Source of the DNA: Clostridia bacterium
GTDB lineage: Bacteria; Bacillota_A; Clostridia; Oscillospirales; CAG-272
Length of the DNA stretch: 43,511 nt
Direction of reading: 5' to 3'
Assembly (NCBI GenBank): GCA_017501175.1
Contig: JAFVXK010000006.1
Span: forward strand, 1 to 43,511
This document shows, in pieces, positions 38,444 through 43,511 of this stretch (within the stretch, counting starts at the first letter, position 1; the number at the start of each line of letters is the position of its first letter). The notes beneath the pieces are model-generated. The model searched no databases and was not told where the DNA came from. It saw only the letters and a program-made list of their open reading frames with translations. A program made the position numbers and the translations under genes.

Positions 38444-40364
38444 ACATAACAAGCTCGTATAGGGCGAGAAGCTCTTCCTCTATTTCGGCTTTTCGCTTGT
38501 CTATTTCGGCGGCTCTGACGTAGTTTGTTGCCGCCTCGCCGAAGAGCTCGGCTTCGAGCCTTTCGGTTTCTGCCTCGAGCTCGGCAATTCTTTCCTTTGC
38601 ACGCTCAATTTTCTTTTCTTCCGAGCGGCGCTTTGCGTTCTCGCGCTTTTTTTGCTCGTAGTCGGTCTTCGCGTCGGTGGGGGCTTTTTCGGGTGTCGCT
38701 TTGGCAAGGTCCTCTGAACGAAGGCGGCGAAGCCTCATATACTCGGTAAAGGCGTCGTCGTAATCCTCAAGCGAGTAGTCAAGCATTCCACGCTCTCTTT
38801 CGGTGTCAAGCTCGATAATTCTTGTGGCAATTCGGTTTATGAAATATCTGTCGTGCGACACGGCGATTATCGTGCCGGAAAAGGCGAGAAGCGCGTTTTC
38901 AAGAGCCTCGCACGAGCCAATGTCGAGGTGGTTTGTCGGCTCGTCCATTATGAGAAGGTTGACCTTTTTCATTATCAGCTTTGCGAGGGTCAGCCTCGCG
39001 CGCTCGCCGCCCGAGAGGGTGGAAATCTGCTTTGTTATATCGTCAGCGCCAAAGAGGAAGAGCGCGAGTGTGCTCCTGATTTCGAGGTCGCTTCTGTCGG
39101 GGTACTCGTCGTGAAGCTCGTCAAAGACGGTTTTCGACGCGTCGAGCCCTCGGTTTTCCTGGTCGTAGTAGCCTATCTTGATGTTGTAGCCGAGCGTCAG
39201 CTTGCCCGCTTTCGGCGTGAGCTGTGAGTTGATGAGCTTCATCAAGGTCGATTTGCCGCAGCCGTTAGGGCCGAGGAAGAGGACGCGCTCGCCCCGTCGT
39301 ACAAGGAAGGATAGGTTTTTGATAAGGTCGCCCCCGCCGTAAGAGAAGGAAAGCTCCTTTACGGAAAGCACGTCGCCCGCACTCTCCTCCTCGGCAGAGA
39401 ATGAGAGCCTGATGTCGCGCGGTGCGTTTGGCATAAGCTCGACCTTTTCCATTCTGGCGAGCTGCTTTTCCTTCGAGCGAATGGTGACGAAGTTGTGCTC
39501 GCGGTTGCAGCGGCTCTGGAACTCGATGTTCGCGCGGATTTTGGCAATTTCCTTCTGCTGCTCGCGATAGCGCTTCTCAACTGCGGCGCGCTCGCGCTCC
39601 TGCTCGTCCTTGCAGGCGGTGTAGCTGCCGTTATAGAGCCGCGCTTTACCGTACTGGAGTTCGAGCGTTTTCGAGGTCGTTCTGTCAAGAAAATATCTGT
39701 CGTGCGATATGATAAGCACCGTCTTTTTGTATGAGGCGAGGAAGCCCTCGAGCCATTCGAGAGCGTCAATATCGAGGTGGTTTGTCGGCTCGTCGAGCAT
39801 CAGAATATCCGGCTCTGTCGCAAGAAGTCTTGCAAGAGCAAGTCTTGTGTACTGACCGCCCGAGAGCGTTTTAATCTTGCGCTCTATCAGCTCCTCTGTG
39901 AAGCCGAGGCGCAAAAGCATTCCCCGACAGCGCGAGCGGAATTCGAGCCCGCCCCCCTCGGAAAAGACGCGGTTGAGCTCGGCAAGGCGCGCCGTCAAGA
40001 CGAGTATGTCCGCCTCTGATGAAGCCAGGGAAAGCTCGCCCTCGCACTCGGCAATTCTTTTTTCAAGGTCTAAAAGCCCCGAAAACGCCGTGTACATATA
40101 TTCAAGGCAGGTTATCTCGCTCGGCAGACGCGAGAGGTCGGGGTTCTGCTCAAGGCAGCCGACGGTGTGTCCCTTTTGTATGTAAACTCCGCCCGTGTCG
40201 GCAGGGTATTCGCCTGTTATAACTCTGAACAGCGAGGTCTTGCCCGCGCCGTTGACGCCGATTATTCCCACTCTGTCGCCGTCGTTCAAGGCAAACGTGA
40301 CGTCCTTCAGTATCACGTCCGTGCCAAAGGACAGACAAAGCTCGGAAACCGATAAAGCTATCAT
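38442..40364 (-). CDS. ABC-F family ATPase
   Basis: This 640-residue soluble protein has two ABC domains in tandem and no membrane helices. The first has GVNGAGKT, LSGGQYTRLALARLL and LMLDEPTNHLD; the second has GPNGCGKST, LSGGERARLTLAKL and LIMDEPTNHLD. A linker region rich in Glu/Arg/Lys separates them and a C-terminal coiled coil (KRRSEEKKIERAKERIAELE) follows. ABC-F proteins act on the ribosome as translation factors or antibiotic-resistance factors; which kind is unclear. A short leader with a hairpin precedes it. The gene lies between two inverted microprotein elements. Confidence 0.93.
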   Translation of the reverse strand: MIALSVSELCLSFGTDVILKDVTFALNDGDRVGIIGVNGAGKTSLFRVITGEYPADTGGVYIQKGHTVGCLEQNPDLSRLPSEITCLEYMYTAFSGLLDLEKRIAECEGELSLASSEADILVLTARLAELNRVFSEGGGLEFRSRCRGMLLRLGFTEELIERKIKTLSGGQYTRLALARLLATEPDILMLDEPTNHLDIDALEWLEGFLASYKKTVLIISHDRYFLDRTTSKTLELQYGKARLYNGSYTACKDEQERERAAVEKRYREQQKEIAKIRANIEFQSRCNREHNFVTIRSKEKQLARMEKVELMPNAPRDIRLSFSAEEESAGDVLSVKELSFSYGGGDLIKNLSFLVRRGERVLFLGPNGCGKSTLMKLINSQLTPKAGKLTLGYNIKIGYYDQENRGLDASKTVFDELHDEYPDRSDLEIRSTLALFLFGADDITKQISTLSGGERARLTLAKLIMKKVNLLIMDEPTNHLDIGSCEALENALLAFSGTIIAVSHDRYFINRIATRIIELDTERERGMLDYSLEDYDDAFTEYMRLRRLRSEDLAKATPEKAPTDAKTDYEQKKRENAKRRSEEKKIERAKERIAELEAETERLEAELFGEAATNYVRAAEIDKRKAEIEEELLALYELVM

Positions 40365-40393
40365 TATATAATAAAAAGCCTCTCCCGAGGCAT
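40364..40393 (-). promoter_or_regulatory. Leader hairpin and nine-codon frame before the ABC-F gene
   Basis: GCCTC pairs with GAGGC across a GGGA loop (40378-40391), followed by TTTTTATT. A nine-codon frame (MPREAFYYI) covers it, and its TAA overlaps the ABC-F ATG (TAATG). GGAGG is only one base before this frame's ATG, so its translation is doubtful. The layout recalls leader-controlled ABC-F resistance genes. Confidence 0.45.
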
Positions 40394-40415
40394 ACCTCCG
40401 TGTGATTTCCTATAT

Positions 40416-40444
40416 ATTTTACCATAAATCAAGCGGAAAATCAA
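40416..40444 (-). promoter_or_regulatory. ABC-F promoter
   Basis: On the minus strand TTGATT (40439-40444), 17 bases, TAAAAT (40416-40421) with a TG extension, giving a leader of about 45 bases. Confidence 0.8.
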
Positions 40445-40454
40445 TAGCGGCGTA

Positions 40455-40670
40455 AAACGCATATTTATGCACATATAAATGCATATTTGGTTATGCATAT
40501 TCGGTGAATATATGCATAAAAAGACGGCTCAATCAAATAAAAAACAAAGCCTCCACACTGCTACAAGTCTGTTTTTTGTGCGAAAGCGCTGTAAAAGCAG
40601 GTAAATATGCACAAAACAAATGTGTATAATAGAGCAAAAGTGCATAAAATTTACAAAAATGAATTTTCTT
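40455..40670. promoter_or_regulatory. Divergent control region with repeated TGCATA/TGCACA motifs
   Basis: This AT-rich stretch contains many TGCATA, TATGCA and TGCACA hexamers. Several are arranged as dyads within 40460-40525, and others lie near 40607, 40640 and 40690. It separates the ABC-F promoter from the amino-acid transporter promoter and is probably an operator cluster for an unidentified regulator. Confidence 0.5.
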
Positions 40671-40681
40671 GCAAAAAACTC

Positions 40682-40710
40682 TTGACTTTATGCATTCGTT
40701 AGTGTATAAT
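40682..40710 (+). promoter_or_regulatory. Promoter of the amino-acid ABC transporter operon
   Basis: TTGACT (40682-40687), 17 bases (containing TGCAT), TATAAT (40705-40710), 57 bases before the binding-protein ATG. Confidence 0.87.
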
Positions 40711-40767
40711 TATGACATCACAAACACAGGGGAACACACCCCCCTGAAAAGAAAGAAGGAAAAAACA

Positions 40768-41565
40768 ATGAAAAAAATTATTTCACTCATTCTCGCAGTC
40801 GTGCTTTGCTTCGGCTGCGCAGCAGCTCTCGCTTCCTGCGGCGGTACCAGCAACAAGCTGGTTGTTTACACTGAGGCCGGCTTTGCTCCCTACGAGTTCT
40901 TCTATAACAACGAGATCGTAGGCGTTGACATCAAGATTATGGAAGCAGTTGCCGCAAAGCTCGGTAAGGAGCTTGTTATCGAGGACGTTGCCTTTGATTC
41001 CATCATCGGTGCAGTTAAGAGCGGTAAGGCAAATGCAGGCGCTGCCGGCATCACCATCACCGCCGAGCGTGCTGAGGAGGTTGATTTCTCCATCCCCTAC
41101 TCCTCCACCGAGCAGTATGTCATCGTTAAGGCTGACAACACCGCGATCACCAATCTCGAGACCTTGAAGGGCAACAGAGTCGGCGTTCAGCAGGGTACCA
41201 CCTCCGATTTCCTCGTTTCCGAGCTTATTGAGGATGGCTCTCTTGCAGGCTCCGAGCTCACTCCCTATGACGCTCCTGCCATTGCAGCAGCAGCTCTCGG
41301 CACTAAGATTGATGCAGTTGTAACCGATAAGCTCACCGCTCAGGTTATCGTTGATAGCAGCAACGGTGCATACAAGACCTTCAAGTTTACGAAGGCTGAC
41401 GGATCCGATGTAGCTGAGGTTGAGGAGTACGGTATTGCCGTTCAGAAGGGCAACGCAGAGCTTCTTGCAGCTATCAACGAGGTTCTTGAGGGTCTCATTG
41501 CAGACGGTTCCATCGCTAAGTGGGAGAAGGAATACAACGATATCTACGCGCAGATTGAGGAATAA
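40768..41565 (+). CDS. Polar amino-acid ABC transporter substrate-binding lipoprotein
   Basis: The 265-residue protein has a lipoprotein signal (MKKIISLILAVVLCFG, lipobox ALASC) and the family 3 binding fold: YTEAGFAPYEFF, GVDIKIMEAVAAKLGKELVI, ITAERAEEVDFSIPYSSTEQ and VGVQQGTT. It binds a polar amino acid (Gln, His, Cys or Arg type) outside the cell. The ATG at 40768 has AGAAGGAA upstream; upstream in-frame codons belong to the promoter region. Confidence 0.94.
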   Translation: MKKIISLILAVVLCFGCAAALASCGGTSNKLVVYTEAGFAPYEFFYNNEIVGVDIKIMEAVAAKLGKELVIEDVAFDSIIGAVKSGKANAGAAGITITAERAEEVDFSIPYSSTEQYVIVKADNTAITNLETLKGNRVGVQQGTTSDFLVSELIEDGSLAGSELTPYDAPAIAAAALGTKIDAVVTDKLTAQVIVDSSNGAYKTFKFTKADGSDVAEVEEYGIAVQKGNAELLAAINEVLEGLIADGSIAKWEKEYNDIYAQIEE

Positions 41566-41582
41566 ACCATACATGGTATATG

Positions 41583-41606
41583 GGAGGGACAGATGTTTGC
41601 CCCTCC
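41583..41606 (+). promoter_or_regulatory. Intercistronic stem-loop after the binding-protein gene
   Basis: GGAGGG (41583-41588) pairs with CCCTCC (41601-41606) across a 12-base loop between the binding protein and permease genes. There is no strong T-run; likely an expression-balancing hairpin. Confidence 0.55.
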
Positions 41607-41651
41607 TATTTCCGCTTTTATAAAGTGTAAGAAAGGAAAGCTTTAGCATCC

Positions 41652-42347
41652 ATGGATTTTTTAAACTATCTGGTACAGGCGTTTGAAAAGACCTTTATAA
41701 GAGAAGCACGTTACAAGATGTTTCTCGATGGCCTTGGCAAAACGCTTCTTATAACCGCCGGTGCAACGCTGCTCGGCGTTATCATCGGTGCCTTGATTGC
41801 CGTCGTTAAAACGATCAACAAGCAGTCGGGCAAGCTGAAGATACTGAACGCCTTTTGCGAGGTGTATACCACCGTTATTCGCGGCACGCCCGTAGTGGTG
41901 CAGCTACTGATCATGTATTTCATTGTGTTCGTCAATTCCACCAACAGTGAGTTGGTAGGTATTTTATCGTTCGGTATCAACTCAGGTGCGTATGTTGCTG
42001 AGCTGATGCGTGCAGGTATCAACGCGGTGGATATCGGTCAAACAGAGGCAGGGCGCTCTCTCGGTCTTTCTGGCGGTGTCACGATGCGCTCCATCGTGTT
42101 GCCTCAGGCCATCAAGAACGTGTTGCCCGCAATCGGTAACGAGTTTATTTCATTGTTGAAGGAGACCTCGGTTATCGGCTTCCTCGGCGTTATCGACCTC
42201 ACCAAGGCGGCACAGCGCGTTATTTCCCGTACGGCAGACCCCTATTTCCCTTATATAGCTATCGCCTTGATCTATCTTGGTTTGGTCTGCGTTCTCAACT
42301 ACTTTGTAAAGAAACTGGAAAAGAGGTTGGCAAAAAGTGACAGATAA
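41652..42347 (+). CDS. Polar amino-acid ABC transporter permease (HisM/GlnP type)
   Basis: This 231-residue protein has about five membrane helices and the permease EAA-like loop [40 protein letters not shown]. It also has the N-terminal [20 protein letters not shown]. It forms the channel with a partner copy and the ATPase encoded next. The AAAGGAAAG ribosome site is slightly far (about 13 bases) from the ATG. Confidence 0.94.
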   Translation: MDFLNYLVQAFEKTFIREARYKMFLDGLGKTLLITAGATLLGVIIGALIAVVKTINKQSGKLKILNAFCEVYTTVIRGTPVVVQLLIMYFIVFVNSTNSELVGILSFGINSGAYVAELMRAGINAVDIGQTEAGRSLGLSGGVTMRSIVLPQAIKNVLPAIGNEFISLLKETSVIGFLGVIDLTKAAQRVISRTADPYFPYIAIALIYLGLVCVLNYFVKKLEKRLAKSDR

Positions 42348-43116
42348 TATGATCGCACAGAAAAAGCAAGCGCAGGGTGAGAAGAGTATCATTATCAGCA
42401 CGCGCAAGCTGTGCAAGTCCTTCGTGAAGGATAAGCCCATTCTGCAGGGCATTGATTGTGATATTTACCGTGGCGAGCAGGTTGTTGTGGTTGGTCCCTC
42501 CGGCAGCGGAAAGAGTACCTTTTTGCGCTGCCTCAACATGTTGGAGATACCTACCTCCGGTCAGGTTTTCGTAAACGGCGAGGAGATCACGGCAAAGGGC
42601 GTGAATCTCGATAAGGTGCGTGCCCGTACGGGTATGGTGTTCCAGCACTTCAATCTTTTTCCGCATTTCACGGTGTTGAAGAATATCACCTTCGCTCCCA
42701 TACAGCTTAAGTTGCAAACACCCGAGGAGGCAGAGGCAAAGGCAATGGAGCTTCTTCGCCGTATAGGACTAGAGGACAAGGCTGACGTCTATCCCTCGAC
42801 GCTCTCGGGCGGACAGAAGCAGAGAGTTGCGATAGTCAGAGCGCTTGCGATGAACCCGAAGGTTATCCTCTTTGACGAGCCGACCTCGGCGCTTGATCCC
42901 GAGATGGTCGGTGAGGTTCTTGACCTCATGAAAGCTCTCGCCAACGAGGGAATGACGATGGTCATAGTAACTCACGAGATGGGCTTTGCCCGCGAGGTCG
43001 CAGACAGAATTCTCTTTATGGACGGCGGTAAGATTGCCGAGGAGGGAACGCCTGACGAAATCTTCGGAAATCCGAAGCACCCGCGCCTAAAGGAATTTCT
43101 CTCAAAGGTGCTCTAA
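42337..43116 (+). CDS. Polar amino-acid ABC transporter ATP-binding protein (GlnQ type)
   Basis: A 259-residue ATPase with Walker [11 protein letters not shown]-loop [12 protein letters not shown], signature [11 protein letters not shown] and Walker [13 protein letters not shown] followed by the switch His in VTHEMGFA. The GTG start at 42337 overlaps the permease by 11 bases, with AAGAGG ten bases before it; an ATG at 42349 is an alternative. Codon choice changes along the gene: the first 380 bases resemble the two preceding genes, the remainder resembles the rest of the window. Confidence 0.95.
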   Translation: MTDNMIAQKKQAQGEKSIIISTRKLCKSFVKDKPILQGIDCDIYRGEQVVVVGPSGSGKSTFLRCLNMLEIPTSGQVFVNGEEITAKGVNLDKVRARTGMVFQHFNLFPHFTVLKNITFAPIQLKLQTPEEAEAKAMELLRRIGLEDKADVYPSTLSGGQKQRVAIVRALAMNPKVILFDEPTSALDPEMVGEVLDLMKALANEGMTMVIVTHEMGFAREVADRILFMDGGKIAEEGTPDEIFGNPKHPRLKEFLSKVL

Positions 43117-43155
43117 GCCCGCACACCGCAAAAAAAAGAGCCTGAAATTTAACAC

Positions 43156-43179
43156 GCCCCGTGGGTAAATCCACGGGGC
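43156..43179. terminator. Invariant GC hairpin at the end of the right element
   Basis: Same hairpin as at 38168-38191, inverted. It lies 39 bases after the transporter ATPase stop and may also end that transcript. The element edge is at about 43139. Confidence 0.65.
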
Positions 43180-43229
43180 GTAGCTTATGCCATTAGCCGT
43201 CGCATCTTGAAGATGGGAATTTTCTTGAT

Positions 43230-43385
43230 TTAATCGCGGGGCTCGGGTAATTCGATATCCTCTGCTTCTTTTGCTATCTTATCAAATCTCGCGGATATAC
43301 CCTCGCATAGCGCTTGCTTGAAAAGTTCGAGGTTTTCCTTTCTTTTTTCCTCGCTTATCTCGGGATTTTTATTAGAATTTTCCAT
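43230..43385 (-). CDS. 51-residue acidic helical microprotein, right copy
   Basis: Inverted paralogue of the frame at 37960-38115: same start, same length, five residue changes and three silent changes. GAGGAG precedes the ATG. Upstream (on its strand) is the identical UUCG-loop terminator hairpin. No family recognised. Confidence 0.65.
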   Translation of the reverse strand: MENSNKNPEISEEKRKENLELFKQALCEGISARFDKIAKEAEDIELPEPRD

Positions 43386-43423
43386 AATTTACTCCTCATA
43401 AAAAATCTGTATAAAAACAAAAA

Positions 43424-43447
43424 GTGCGGCAACCGAAGCTACCGCAC
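43424..43447 (-). terminator. UUCG-loop terminator upstream of the right microprotein
   Basis: Identical 10-bp stem and C(UUCG)G loop as at 37899-37922, followed on the minus strand by TTTTTGTTTTT. The RNA it would end starts outside the window or near its edge. Confidence 0.75.
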
Positions 43448-43511
43448 CGAAAAACGCAAACCCCGATTGTCGCGAAACAAACTTTAACAGAAACGGGGAT
43501 TTTCAATCTCA

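Overview
The window looks like a chromosomal stretch from an anaerobic, endospore-forming member of the Clostridia, probably an uncultured gut lineage related to Oscillospirales or Christensenellales. The evidence is an oxygen-sensitive class III ribonucleotide reductase, spoIIR, strong AGGAG-type ribosome binding sites, near-consensus sigma-A promoters (often with a TG extended -10), a medium-high GC content and several families of short interspersed repeats. The lineage is an inference; no rRNA gene is present.

Layout. 1-2.6 kb: 3' part of nrdD (with a fused redoxin domain) and a TrxB-like flavoprotein, a redox pair for dNTP synthesis. 2.6-6.7 kb (minus): TAXI-type TRAP binding protein, fused TRAP permease and a PHP phosphoesterase. 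7.0-8.2 kb: PAP2 phosphatase and UlaG-like hydrolase. 8.2-9.9 kb: cobalamin riboswitch, lipoprotein and ECF S component, a vitamin B12 uptake cassette whose leader carries two tandem MITE-like elements. 9.9-15 kb: spoIIR, smpB (a MITE fills its 5' UTR), a CPA2 antiporter, hpf, a small membrane protein and rnc with two dsRNA-binding domains. 15-20.6 kb: MATE-family transporter and an exopolysaccharide set (lipid-linked sugar transferase, glycosyltransferase, Wzy/ligase-like polymerase). 20.7-22.4 kb: two tRNAs, a palindrome-rich spacer and a lipoprotein/XRE-regulator pair with a shared operator. 22.4-25.1 kb (minus): a small membrane protein and a DinG/XPD-type helicase.

25.2-36.9 kb (minus) is one tightly packed operon of podovirus-like virion genes: small and large terminase, portal, scaffold-like, decoration-like, major capsid, head-tail adaptor-like and a nozzle-like protein with BspA-type repeats, then two small unknowns and three membrane proteins. 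All frames are open, but no integrase, repressor, lysis enzyme or tail fibre is seen. Upstream (37.3-37.5 kb) lies an iteron-like array followed by AT-rich 12-mers.

37.7-43.5 kb: an ABC-F protein and an amino-acid ABC transporter bracketed by two inverted copies of an element of about 340 bp. Each copy has a UUCG-loop intrinsic terminator, a 51-codon ORF and an invariant GC-rich hairpin end. The left copy is preceded by a perfect promoter and a long structured leader RNA. This RNA-terminator-microprotein element and the streamlined virion cluster are the best candidates for something undescribed.
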